Program-made: the position numbers and the translations under genes
Shown: positions 26,397 to 34,291 of the stretch, one piece after another
Numbering within the stretch: the first letter of the stretch is position 1
Layout of the letters: each line of letters opens with the position of its first letter
Source: Rhizobium sp. BK650
GTDB lineage: Bacteria > Pseudomonadota > Alphaproteobacteria > Rhizobiales > Rhizobiaceae
Direction of reading: 5' to 3'
NCBI RefSeq assembly: GCF_014195325.1
Contig: NZ_JACIBK010000018.1
Location: 1 to 64,000, forward strand
Length of the DNA: 64,000 nucleotides
The notes under the pieces: generated by a model
Databases searched by the model: none
Told to the model about the DNA's origin: nothing
Seen by the model: only the letters and a program-made list of their open reading frames with translations

Positions 26397-26642
26397 CTAT
26401 TTGAACTTCGTCGCCCAACGAGGTTGTATCAACATCCTACGAACATCGCCCGTTTGGCCAAGCGTCTTCAGACCATCTGAAGAGGAGCAGCGGATGGAAA
26501 GCTGGTCGTCCCTCGAGAACACGTTGTTGGAAAGAAAATGTGACCAGACCGGCTGCGTTGCAACAAGGATGCCGAGGCCAAAGGCGGCCCAGCTCCACCC
26601 TGTCAGCAACTCTTCCATGAAAGCCGCTCCCGTCTCACGCAT
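26397..26642 (-). CDS. Small membrane ORF overlapping the DUF2243 gene
   Basis: An 81-codon frame starts at ATG 26642, overlapping the stop of the DUF2243 gene by eight bases. Residues 9-35 (MEELLTGWSWAAFGLGILVA, TQPVWSHF) form one membrane helix; the remainder (SIRCSSSDGLKTLGQTGDVR) looks less natural, so the gene may be truncated. DUF2243 genes are often followed by a CtaG-like cytochrome oxidase assembly gene; this could be what is left of one, but I see no CtaG motif. Confidence 0.38.
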   Translation of the reverse strand: MRETGAAFMEELLTGWSWAAFGLGILVATQPVWSHFLSNNVFSRDDQLSIRCSSSDGLKTLGQTGDVRRMLIQPRWATKFK

Positions 26643-27118
26643 CGGTCCGTCTCCATAACAATAAGCCGACCACCAGCATGGCGACTCCCGACGCAATGAA
26701 TGCCAGATCCCAGTAGATCCACTGCGATCTATCAACGGTCTCGTTAACATGATGGATGCCGAGCAGCTGATGGTCGACCAGTCCTTCGATCAGGTTGGAA
26801 GTTCCGAAGCCGATCAACATGGACGCGCCAAGACATCGCGTGGACCATTTGAAGTGAATGAGACGCGCCGCACGCCAAAGGATGATAACCCCGGCTAAAA
26901 TGAACAGGTAGGCGGCAGAATGAAAGACGCCGTCCCAGAACGTGTTGAACTCCAAGTTTTCGACTGAGATGATCGGGTACCACGAACTGAAGAGGTGGTG
27001 CCATTGCAAGAGCTGATGGAAAACCACACCGTCCAGGTACCCCGCCAAGGCCGACTCCGAGGCAGAAGCCGGCGGAAAAGGGAAGTTTCCGACTGATGGA
27101 AGGGCCGACCGTTGTCAC
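26635..27118 (-). pseudogene. DUF2243 membrane protein, frameshifted
   Basis: A four-helix inner-membrane protein. The N-terminal piece (GTG at 27118: TTVGPSISRKLPFSAGFCLG, VGLGG) and the main frame (26635-27048: YLDGVVFHQLLQWHHLFSSW, GVFHSAAYLFILAGVIILWR, HFKWSTRCLGASMLIGFGTS, NLIEGLVDHQLLGIHHVNE) together match DUF2243 fully. Conserved His residues (FHQLLQWHH, DHQLLGIHH) are kept. The junction lies in a run of four G in the coding strand near 27030; one G fewer restores GGYLDG. The GTG start overlaps the upstream stop as GTGA. Likely functional if the extra base is an error. Confidence 0.75.
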
Positions 27119-27315
27119 GCCAATGCCGATGCAAGGATGATGACGGTGACAGACGTTCCGACGAGCATGAAGCCACCCATCGGCACTTCCGCAACATGTG
27201 ACGCCGTCGGGTGTCTCAGATTTCGGTGGATGTCGAAGATCGCTATCGCCCCGGCAACCATCCAACTTGCCAACGCGACGGCCGAAAAAACCATCATCCG
27301 ATTCACTGCATTCAT
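27115..27315 (-). CDS. Small two-helix membrane protein upstream of DUF2243 gene
   Basis: Predicted 66-residue inner-membrane protein with two hydrophobic segments (MMVFSAVALASWMVAGAIAI at about 7-26 and GGFMLVGTSVTVIILASALA at 47-66) and a polar loop. The ATG at 27315 follows AAAGGACAGCGGCG. Its stop overlaps the GTG start of the DUF2243 gene in the sequence GTGA, showing translational coupling, so the two proteins probably act together in the membrane. I do not recognise the family. Confidence 0.6.
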   Translation of the reverse strand: MNAVNRMMVFSAVALASWMVAGAIAIFDIHRNLRHPTASHVAEVPMGGFMLVGTSVTVIILASALA

Positions 27316-27735
27316 CGCCGCTGTCCTTTCTGCGGCCACTGAACTAGCAGCGGGCAATATCGTTCCCGACAATTGATCAGAGTCCGCAAAACGTACAAAT
27401 TGCTTGGCGGATGTTGGCTTGCAAACGATCAAGGCAATGCAATTGATGCTATTTGCACTGTCGGCCGCGCCTATCTTGTCTGTTCGCGGGCTCGAACGGC
27501 GTCGGCTACGCAATGGGCCTGTGATCAAGCGATCTGACAAGACTCCGACGTAGATGACCGCTTTAGAGTTCATCAAAGAGATGCTGCAGCAGGCTCAGAA
27601 AAATGTTGGCCCTGGCAGCTCCGCCCGAGGTTAAGAGCTAAGGACGAGGCAACGAAGATCCCGGTGTAGGTCGAGATGGGACGGAACTCCGAACGGCCTC
27701 ACTGGTTTCCTCTCGCCAAGACAAGGAGTTCTGGC

Positions 27736-27918
27736 ATGAACAAGGATACGAAGGCCCAGGAGGCAATCGAGGAGACCGGGAAGAAGCCAGCCGACGCCGG
27801 AGATAATCCGCCAGCAGGCCCTCATGATAAGCCGCATCTTCAAGACGAGAGCAAAACTCCGGGCGCTGGATCGCTGCCTGACAAGAGCGACGACAGCGTC
27901 TCGCCAGGCAGCGGCTGA
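27736..27918 (+). CDS. Short hydrophilic protein, 60 aa
   Basis: Predicted disordered, charged protein (MNKDTKAQEAIEETGKKPAD, then PAGPHDKPHLQDESKTPGAG, ending PDKSDDSVSPGSG). AAGGAG lies seven bases before the ATG at 27736. No hydrophobic core is visible; such stress-related or unstructured small proteins are common in rhizobia. A hairpin follows at 27928, though its T-run points to the other strand. Confidence 0.6.
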   Translation: MNKDTKAQEAIEETGKKPADAGDNPPAGPHDKPHLQDESKTPGAGSLPDKSDDSVSPGSG

Positions 27919-27927
27919 AACGAAAAA

Positions 27928-27953
27928 GGGCGCTCGACCGATGGGGAGCGCCC
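27928..27953 (-). terminator. Rho-independent terminator, minus strand
   Basis: GGGCGCTC (27928-27935) pairs with GAGCGCCC (27946-27953) across a ten-base loop. On the minus strand the stem is followed by TTTTTCGTTTC, the classical U-tract; on the plus strand no T-run follows. It would end a minus-strand transcript coming from 27954-28.8 kb, where no convincing gene is seen, or act on both sides as a weak hairpin. Confidence 0.6.
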
Positions 27954-28783
27954 GAACCATCTCGGCGACGATTGCGGCGGAGGCGAAGAGTGGGTGATGA
28001 GCATGTCGGCGAGTCGGGACGGTTTGGCAAGCACAGCGTGAAGAGACGTGGAACGAATGTCGCAGGGATCCGCTTCCATGCACAGTCTATCCACAGCCCA
28101 TCCACAAAAGCTCCCGCTCGGACAGCGTTTTTGGGCTCTGGAGTGAACTTTCATTGCTGCCCGAGTGCAATTCGTCGGCGAGTTTTATCGTCCTGATGCC
28201 CCATATGCACGGTAGGCGTATGGTGCGGATCTCCTTGAGCGTTAGCGGCAGATCGCTCGGAGGAATCGGGAAGCGGCCGGCGGACCTCAATGGTCGCTTC
28301 CCGAGAAATCATAACCGATCGAGCAGCTTCTGGATCATTTGTCTGCTCGTCCTTGTAGATCCCGCAGAGGTCCTGCTTTTCAACCAGCGGGTCATCTGGA
28401 ACATGTTCGCCAGGGCCAGACTGATGGGCGCTTACGCGGGAGTGCTCGGGGCTCGAAAGTGGGAAGAAGCGAACTATTTACCGCCCAGCTCGACGTCCTT
28501 GTCTGGGCAATCCCATCATGTCGTTTCTGGCGGCCTGACCGAATTTCGCCAGCGATCATCCCACTGTCATCTGCATCGCCTCCGGTCGTTATGATTTGGT
28601 GGAAGATCATGCTCGCTTTCTTGAGCTGACATGCCCTAATCCTCTAGTGCCTGCTTCGACTTCCGGCGACCAGCAGCGGGACTGCGTCCGCAAGCGCCTC
28701 GTGGTCACAGGACGGTGGCGCGGTCATGTCCGATTCCAAGAGCGTGAGTGCCGGCTCATCAGCCGTTGGGGCACGATCAAAGC
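27954..28783. other. Gene-free stretch, possible small-RNA locus
   Basis: About 830 bases with only overlapping weak frames. A good terminator faces out of it on the minus strand at 27928-27953, and the SyrB-partner gene also transcribes into it from the right. A non-coding RNA or long 3' region is possible; nothing is proven. Confidence 0.35.
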
Positions 28784-29368
28784 CTAATAGCGATCGTAAC
28801 GATCGAGTAGCTTGCGCAACTGCCTGTTCTGTTGACGAAGTCTTTCCGACAACCGTGAACGAAGTTCATTGATTTCCAGGTCCAGGGCGATTGCCTGGGC
28901 AACCGGCGTCTCCGCCACGGCAATCGGCTCGGCGGGGGACTCTGAAGGAACACCCGGTCGACTTGACGATCGGCCGTGCTTCCTTCGACTTGTTCTTGTA
29001 GATGCAACAGCTGCGGACGGCGAGCCTTTAGCGATAATATCTGAGCGGGAACCCATGATTCCCTGAACTTCGCCGTTGTTGTCCGGAATAACTTCCTTCG
29101 TCTTGCGACCCGCGATAGAGCTGGGATCGGCCGGCAGCGGCAAACGGTGCTCCAAAAGATCGCCAGTTTGACGTATCTCGCTTCCGGCATCGCGCGCCGT
29201 CGTATCGTTCTCCGGAACGGCCTTGGGTAGGTCAACCGGAGGATGGGCCTCTTCGAACTCCCTTGTGCTCGTATCGACTGTTTCGACCGTTCGATCTGCA
29301 GGCGCAGTCGCGTCCTCTATCTTACGACGCGACGCAAGGCCTTTGATCAATTGCCATGGTGATCTCAT
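28784..29368 (-). CDS. SyrB-partner protein with C-terminal coiled segment (copy 2)
   Basis: Predicted 194-residue paralogue of the protein at 5349-5951. Shared features are the start MRSPWQLIKGLASRRK (compare MRTPWRFVADLVSRK), a long low-complexity hydrophilic middle, and the C-terminal segment LDLEINELRSRLSERLRQQN, RQLRKLLDRYD. The middle parts have diverged beyond alignment. I chose ATG at 29368 (GGGAG nine bases upstream); the frame is open to 29404. The gene is 115 bp downstream of the second SyrB-like gene on the same strand, repeating the arrangement at 5.3-6.5 kb. Function unknown; probable partner of SyrB-like protein by inference. Confidence 0.7.
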   Translation of the reverse strand: MRSPWQLIKGLASRRKIEDATAPADRTVETVDTSTREFEEAHPPVDLPKAVPENDTTARDAGSEIRQTGDLLEHRLPLPADPSSIAGRKTKEVIPDNNGEVQGIMGSRSDIIAKGSPSAAVASTRTSRRKHGRSSSRPGVPSESPAEPIAVAETPVAQAIALDLEINELRSRLSERLRQQNRQLRKLLDRYDRY

Positions 29369-29483
29369 CGATCGCATCTCCCGACTCGTTTTCTTGAAGC
29401 GCATAGTACCGAGCGGGCAACCGGGCTTGCAATGTGAGCCCGGTCAAATGTTTAGAATTGAAGACGCCAGTCTAGGTGATGGG

Positions 29484-29894
29484 TCAGGACAGCCCAAGCT
29501 TCTTGCGCAGGTCCGCGTTTTCGGCGCGAAGCTTTTCAGAGAGCGCCTTTCGAAGTCTCTGGTTTTCTTCCTCAAGCTTGAGGAGATCGGCGAAGCCATC
29601 CGTCTCAACCGGCGCTGCCTCAACGGGGCTGGGCGCACGCTTTGCAGCCTGAGCTTTAGGTGCGGGGACCTTCTTTGCAGGAGCGGGAACCGGGGCGGCA
29701 GCGACAGGCGCGTTCGCGAGGGTAGATTTCTTCGCCGGACCACGGGGCTTCTTCGCCGGAGCACTGACGGATGTTGTCGCGGCAACTTCCGGAGCAGCCT
29801 TCGGCTTGCGGGGAGCTCGAACCCTCTTTTCTCTTGCCGGGGCAGCGACCGCGGATGTGGTTTCAGCTGCGGGCGTGCTGGTTTCATCAGGCAT
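29484..29894 (-). CDS. SyrB-like regulatory protein (copy 2)
   Basis: Predicted 136-residue SyrB-family protein, paralogue of the one at 6094-6495. It has a basic Ala/Pro/Lys tail (AREKRVRAPRKPKAAPEVAA, PAKKPRGPAKKSTLANAP) and the nearly identical C-terminal coil ADLLKLEEENQRLRKALSEK, LRAENADLRKKLGLS. The tail has drifted while the coil is conserved, suggesting that the coil carries the selected function. GAGGATTTTATTC precedes the ATG. It heads the second SyrB-like/partner pair. Confidence 0.75.
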   Translation of the reverse strand: MPDETSTPAAETTSAVAAPAREKRVRAPRKPKAAPEVAATTSVSAPAKKPRGPAKKSTLANAPVAAAPVPAPAKKVPAPKAQAAKRAPSPVEAAPVETDGFADLLKLEEENQRLRKALSEKLRAENADLRKKLGLS

Positions 29895-30271
29895 GAATAA
29901 AATCCTCGATAGGTAAAAAATCGTTCGCGACTATTGTAAGTCCCCGTCAATATTCGCTGAAGATTGTTTCGAACTTATTTACGGAATTCCCGTAACGCCA
30001 TCACGGAGATGACAGCCCGATCCTGCCGAGATGTTTGCACCGCAGTGATCTTCGGTGACGCCGAGGTCCAAACGCCATTAAACTCCGATCTCAAGGTATG
30101 CTATATGACACTCCAGGCAACACCGGTAACGAATCGCGCACGCAGTGGCAGCCAACGCACGTGTCGTTCCGAAGTGCGAACTCGATTAAAATGAGGGTTT
30201 GCGACAGCTTTTGTTTCTGCTGCACTCCCCTAGATCTCGGTTCGACTAAACATCCTCGTCAAAGCTCGCAT
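29895..30271. other. Intergenic region upstream of syrB-like copy 2
   Basis: About 375 bases without a supported gene; it should contain the promoter of the SyrB-like pair. Confidence 0.45.
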
Positions 30272-30502
30272 CTAGAGCGCGTCGAATTTGCCGCGCGCAG
30301 CATAGACGAGCATTTTCAACTGTTGCTCGGTGCGAACACCTTGTCGATAAAGTTCGATAATGATGGATGCTGATCGAGTGAGCTCTTCGCTTCCTTCATC
30401 GAGACTGAATTCCGCTTTGACATCTGCCAGGACGCGATCGCAGATTGCAAGATCGTCTGATGTCAGCGCTTCATCACGAGGCCTGATGGGTCCTGTTGTC
30501 AT
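30272..30502 (-). CDS. Small hypothetical protein, 76 aa
   Basis: Predicted soluble, helical protein (MTTGPIRPRDEALTSDDLAI, CDRVLADVKAEFSLDEGSEE, LTRSASIIIELYRQGVRTEQ, QLKMLVYAARGKFDAL). The helical pattern with a final basic segment suggests a small DNA- or protein-binding fold, but I do not recognise it. GGGGTAGTCC precedes the ATG at 30502. It stands alone in gene-poor DNA. Confidence 0.6.
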   Translation of the reverse strand: MTTGPIRPRDEALTSDDLAICDRVLADVKAEFSLDEGSEELTRSASIIIELYRQGVRTEQQLKMLVYAARGKFDAL

Positions 30503-31039
30503 GGACTACCCCACAGATGTTTGAAAGATCATAACGCCGCCACGATCACTATACAACGGCAATTGCGGGGATGCCGGCCTCGTCACGACACACGCATGGA
30601 GCCGCGCGATCCCAGGCCGCCAAGCAATCCTCCCTCCGTCTCAAGGCGGCTGATGGCGCAGGGACGCTTGGAGACGGGAGAGCCCGATCTCCTGATAGTC
30701 GGCATCAAGCTCACGGCAAACGCTGAGGCTGGTCGGGAGGTTGCACCGATGGTCCCCACGCTCGACCGAAGCTTACGAGCATAACCCGACGCTCGACCCG
30801 ACGGGATCGATCAAAAAAAAAGGAGCATATCGGAGCTTTCAGCATAGCGATCGCACAACAGGTGCGGGAAAGCGGGAATTCGCGTCACGCGAGGGCGCGA
30901 AGAAGGGTAGCCGCAGGAACGTCGGCTTCAGCAGTCCGCAGGAGACGCGGGACCGACTGCCCCGCGACCGAGTGTTCCGCTTCCCGGCCGACGTCGCACC
31001 TGGTGGCGATCCCGACAACAGACGTCCGGCCGTCTCCTG
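30503..31039. other. No supported gene
   Basis: About 535 bases with no recognisable gene. Includes an A9 run near 30815 and short chance frames. Confidence 0.45.
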
Positions 31040-31385
31040 TCCTCATCTACCCGGCCGCGCCAGCGATCGTGCGATATCGATAAGGTGTCACGTCGGCGGT
31101 CGGATCCTCCCTGTTTGAGGCAACACCGAGACGATCTTGAAGTCAACGTCTCTCACCTTCTTCAGCTAGAACCCGCGATTTGGCAGATTCTGGGTCCATT
31201 CCGGCACGAAGCCGATGCCTCGCCCGACGGAGACCAGCGACACCAGCGAGAAGGTGTCGTCACAGGTGTAAGCGACATTGTCGGCCAGATCGTGCTCTTC
31301 GAACTTTTCTGCGAAATAGCGCTCGCTGTCGGAGAGGTTCTCGCGCGAGAGTGAGATGATCTTCTCGGAGCGCAGATCATGTTCA
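31040..31385 (-). pseudogene. LysR-family regulator, C-terminal remnant
   Basis: A minus-strand frame encodes the end of a LysR substrate-binding domain: LRSEKIISLSRENLSDSERY, FAEKFEEHDLADNVAYTCDD, TFSLVSLVSVGRGIGFVPEW and LKKVRDVDFKIVSVL. The SLVSLVSVGRGIGFVP stretch is the conserved second-lobe signature. The helix-turn-helix half is gone; instead a DUF982 fragment in the opposite direction abuts it at 31381. The C-terminus has stops. A remnant produced by recombination. Confidence 0.7.
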
Positions 31386-31563
31386 AGACGCTGCCGATGC
31401 CTTGATGAAGGACCGGCCGTCAGACGGCGGTGATGAGTTCCTTGCTGCGACTGAGGCTTGCCTGGACGTTATGATCGGTAGAACTGATCCCAGCGAACTC
31501 AGAAAAGCGATCATTCGGGCAGCCGAGGGGTCAGGCGTCGCCACTATTACTGTTCTCCACTGA
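31381..31563 (+). pseudogene. DUF982-family fragment (copy 3)
   Basis: A 60-codon plus-strand frame (VQDAADALMKDRPSDGGDEF, LAATEACLDVMIGRTDPSEL, RKAIIRAAEGSGV) matches the C-terminal two thirds of DUF982. The N-terminal strand is missing and the sequence joins directly to a reversed LysR remnant. An ATG at 31405 could start a 52-residue product, but the domain would be incomplete. Confidence 0.6.
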
Positions 31564-31739
31564 ACGGTCTGCAGAACAGGGTATGCTTGCCGCCGCGGGA
31601 CTTTAGTCGGATTGCAACCAGCGGCCCGTCCCTTATTTTTCGTCTTGCTGGCGCCCCTTCAGAGCCAGCCCGAAAGGGGTGTCTTTCGCTGACCGGGAGG
31701 CACCCTTTTCAGGAGGCCGCGCTCGGGCCAGAGCCGCAA

Positions 31740-32020
31740 GAACATGGGCTTTGCGCTGGAACTGGCCGGCGCCAAGCCGGCGGAGATCGACAGGAAAGTG
31801 GCGGAAGCTGCCGCCATTCTCGGCCTGCAGCCGCTGCTCGCGCGCAAGCCGGCGCAGCTCTCGGGTGGTCAGCGCCAACGCGTCGCCATGGGCCGCGCCA
31901 ATGTTCGCGACCAGAAGGTCTTTCTCTTCGATGAGCCGCTGTCGAACCTCGATGCCAAGCTGCGCGTCAAGGGCCGAGATCAAGGCGTTACATCGACGCC
32001 TGAAGACGACGATCGTCTAT
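31740..32020 (+). pseudogene. MalK/UgpC-type ABC ATPase fragment
   Basis: The plus-strand frame contains GFALELAGAKPAEIDRKVAE, RKPAQLSGGQRQRVAMGRA (ABC signature) and VFLFDEPLSNLDAKLRV (Walker B and D-loop), typical of sugar-import ATPases. The next part (AEIKALHRRLKTTIVY) is in a different frame, and the match ends at once, without the switch-His loop. The Walker A part is missing. An isolated piece of a transporter operon. Confidence 0.8.
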
Positions 32021-32070
32021 CGGACACAAATCCAAAGTGCGCGGCAGCCTTTGGAGCAAGCGACCCAGTG

Positions 32071-32676
32071 TTAGGCTGCTTCTTCCTTCAACAAGGCTTG
32101 CAGGCCAGCCAACTGGAAACGCCAGAAGCAGCCGATAGCATCACGTATTTCCTCAGGTTTCTTATATTGCTGCAGGACTGCGCAAATAGTATCCAAAGTC
32201 GAAGAGAAGATTCTGCGAAGCACGAACTCGATAGATCCACGCACTTCCTTCCCTTGCGTCTTCATTGCGCGTGAGGTCATCTCCTCGATCATTTGTTCAC
32301 GCACGAAAGCAAAGCGGCTGCCTTGTGCATTTCCCATCAGGATCGCTCCCACATGCGGGTGGTCCACCCAAAACTCCAGGAGCCTTGCTGCAGCATACGA
32401 TTGGCTGTCGGTGAGAGCAGTCCAGGGCCGACGCTCACCAAACTCATCCAGGCGGGCCAGTAAAAGTTGCATATGGCGCTCCGCGAGAGCCGGGGTAACG
32501 ACTTGGAGGAATAACGCTTCCTTGTCGGCCACATATTTATAGATATTGCTGACGGCAGTGCCCGCCTCGCGCGCTATATCGGCAAGGCGGACGGCCTCAA
32601 AACCCCGGGCCGCAAATTGCTTGCCTGCAGCCCGAAGAATCCGGGCATGCATCTCTTTTTTCAGGACTTGCGCCAT
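32071..32676 (-). CDS. TetR/AcrR-family transcriptional regulator
   Basis: Predicted 201-residue repressor with the N-terminal helix-turn-helix HARILRAAGKQFAARGFEAV, RLADIAREAGTAVSNIYKYV, ADKEALFLQVV, then a helical ligand-binding domain. ATG at 32676 is chosen because GGAGG lies five bases upstream; the frame is open to 32715. The start overlaps the end of the amidase gene by 16 bp, so both form one operon with the amidase first. A perfect palindrome 10 bp upstream of the amidase start (34125-34149) is the probable operator, giving autoregulation through the operon promoter. Confidence 0.87.
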   Translation of the reverse strand: MAQVLKKEMHARILRAAGKQFAARGFEAVRLADIAREAGTAVSNIYKYVADKEALFLQVVTPALAERHMQLLLARLDEFGERRPWTALTDSQSYAAARLLEFWVDHPHVGAILMGNAQGSRFAFVREQMIEEMTSRAMKTQGKEVRGSIEFVLRRIFSSTLDTICAVLQQYKKPEEIRDAIGCFWRFQLAGLQALLKEEAA

Positions 32677-34115
32677 GCCAGCCTCCGCGACAGTTCGCGC
32701 AGTCGGGGAAGCCATGGAGCCGCCGCCTCAAGTTGAAAGGCCAATCGGAGCAGAAGCGCCTCGTCGCCTTCACGGACAACGAAATGGCTTCCGATGGGCA
32801 GACCGCCTTCGCTGACTTGTAATGGCACCGACATGGCCGGAAAGCCTGCCATTGACGCAAGAGCCGTGAATGCAGCACTCCGCTCAAAATGCAAACGCAG
32901 TATTTCGTTGTCTGTGCCGGGAGCAAACTCGCCGAGCGGGAAGGCAGTAAATGGAATTGTCGGAGAGAGTAGCACGTCGAACCCCTCGAGGAGTTTCTTA
33001 AAGTCGTGGCCAAATGTCGCCATCGTCTCCATTGCTTCACCGATGCGGAAAGGGGCAATGCCGCGGCCACGTTTAACCAACCACCGCGTATAGGGCTCCA
33101 GCGACTGCTCGCTTTGGGTTGGTGTCAGGTTTGGAGCGACCATGCCCGTCAGATGTGCGGTCGTCGCCGCCATCAAATCGAGTATTGCACCTCCAGGCTC
33201 CGCGCGATCCAAACGTGGACCGTCAATTGGCATGAGACGATGGCTGAGCGATTCACAGAGCTTAACTGTTGCGCGGAGGGCTATGCGCACGTCCGGGTCA
33301 GGCAGATGGCCGAAACAATCTCGCTCGAACCAACCAATCCGCAGCGAGCCAGGTAAATCCGCGGCCAGTTCGGCAGCATCCGCCAACGGATTTGTGATCC
33401 CCTCCTTTTCCGTCACGCGCAGCCAAGTGGCGCTGTCGCGAACCGTTCGGCTGAGACAATGGTCGCTTAACAACGCCGAAAGTGGCGCGTCATCGGGCAT
33501 GCCTGTCGATCTCGTTTTGCCTCGTCCAGGTTTGAAACCGAAAACGCCGCAAAGCGAGGCCGGACCACGTATCGAGCCACCTCCGTCCGAGGCATGCGCC
33601 ACTGGAAACATGCCCGAGGCGACAGCTGCTGCCGCTCCTCCTGACGACCCCCCGGTCGAGCGCGACAGATCCCAGGGATTGCGTGTCTGGCCCGTTGCCA
33701 TCGATTCTGTCGTCCCCAGGAGGCCAAACTCCGAGGTGGTTGACTTGCCTATAACAACCAGGCCGGCAGCATCAATCGCGTCGGTATAGGGCGACCCCGC
33801 CGCTGGAACATAACCGGCCAAAAGCCGAGAGCCGAATGAGGCTGGCAGGCCAGGATAGGCAAGAAGATCCTTCAGTAGCGTCGGTACCCCTTCGAAAACG
33901 GAGCCGCTCAAGGTTCGGTGTAGACGCTGGCTGGCCTTCTCGGGATCGAAGCTCGCAACCGCATTCAGGATAGGGTTCAGGGCTTGATATCGTGCAATTG
34001 CGGCGTCAAGCAAATCGCCAGCCGTTAAGCTACCTCTCCTTACCAGTTCAGCCTGCGCCGTCGCGTCAATATCAATAAGCGGCAGATCCATGTCGTTCGA
34101 GAGAAGGAAAGGCAT
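32661..34115 (-). CDS. Amidase-signature family hydrolase
   Basis: Predicted 484-residue amidase. The Ser-cisSer-Lys triad is complete: Lys82 (TLLKDLLAYPG), Ser157 (TGGSSGGAAAAVASG) and nucleophile Ser181 (SDGGGSIRGPASLCG), with the 24-residue spacing known for the family. Such enzymes hydrolyse amides to acid and ammonia; substrate cannot be inferred. No signal peptide, so probably cytoplasmic. The start ATG at 34115 is the first in frame; ATG at 34091 is an alternative. It is followed by an overlapping TetR gene and preceded by a palindromic operator, so its expression is likely ligand-induced. Confidence 0.88.
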   Translation of the reverse strand: MPFLLSNDMDLPLIDIDATAQAELVRRGSLTAGDLLDAAIARYQALNPILNAVASFDPEKASQRLHRTLSGSVFEGVPTLLKDLLAYPGLPASFGSRLLAGYVPAAGSPYTDAIDAAGLVVIGKSTTSEFGLLGTTESMATGQTRNPWDLSRSTGGSSGGAAAAVASGMFPVAHASDGGGSIRGPASLCGVFGFKPGRGKTRSTGMPDDAPLSALLSDHCLSRTVRDSATWLRVTEKEGITNPLADAAELAADLPGSLRIGWFERDCFGHLPDPDVRIALRATVKLCESLSHRLMPIDGPRLDRAEPGGAILDLMAATTAHLTGMVAPNLTPTQSEQSLEPYTRWLVKRGRGIAPFRIGEAMETMATFGHDFKKLLEGFDVLLSPTIPFTAFPLGEFAPGTDNEILRLHFERSAAFTALASMAGFPAMSVPLQVSEGGLPIGSHFVVREGDEALLLRLAFQLEAAAPWLPRLRELSRRLAWRKS

Positions 34116-34124
34116 CGAGACCCC

Positions 34125-34149
34125 AAAAGAGAATATTTCATTCTCTTTT
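34125..34149. promoter_or_regulatory. Perfect palindrome upstream of amidase-tetR operon
   Basis: AAAAGAGAAT (34125-34134) and ATTCTCTTTT (34140-34149) form a perfect 10-bp inverted repeat with a five-base centre, ending nine bases before the amidase ATG. Size and position fit an autoregulatory TetR operator. A weak AT-rich terminator for the upstream MscS gene is the alternative. Confidence 0.6.
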
Positions 34150-34291
34150 ATGTCCGGTGGGTTTGGAAGTCCAGTTCCGGGACAGCACCCGGCGCGTTTC
34201 AGCCCTCAGATTGCGGCTTGGCATTCTCGGCCGCTGCGAAGCATACTTGCTGCTCAAGTTCGTCAACCTGCGCCTCAGCTCGGTGTTATGC

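Noticed and set aside
27919..27953. Hairpin as a plus-strand terminator of the 27736 gene
   Set aside because: No T-run follows on the plus strand; the U-tract is on the minus side.
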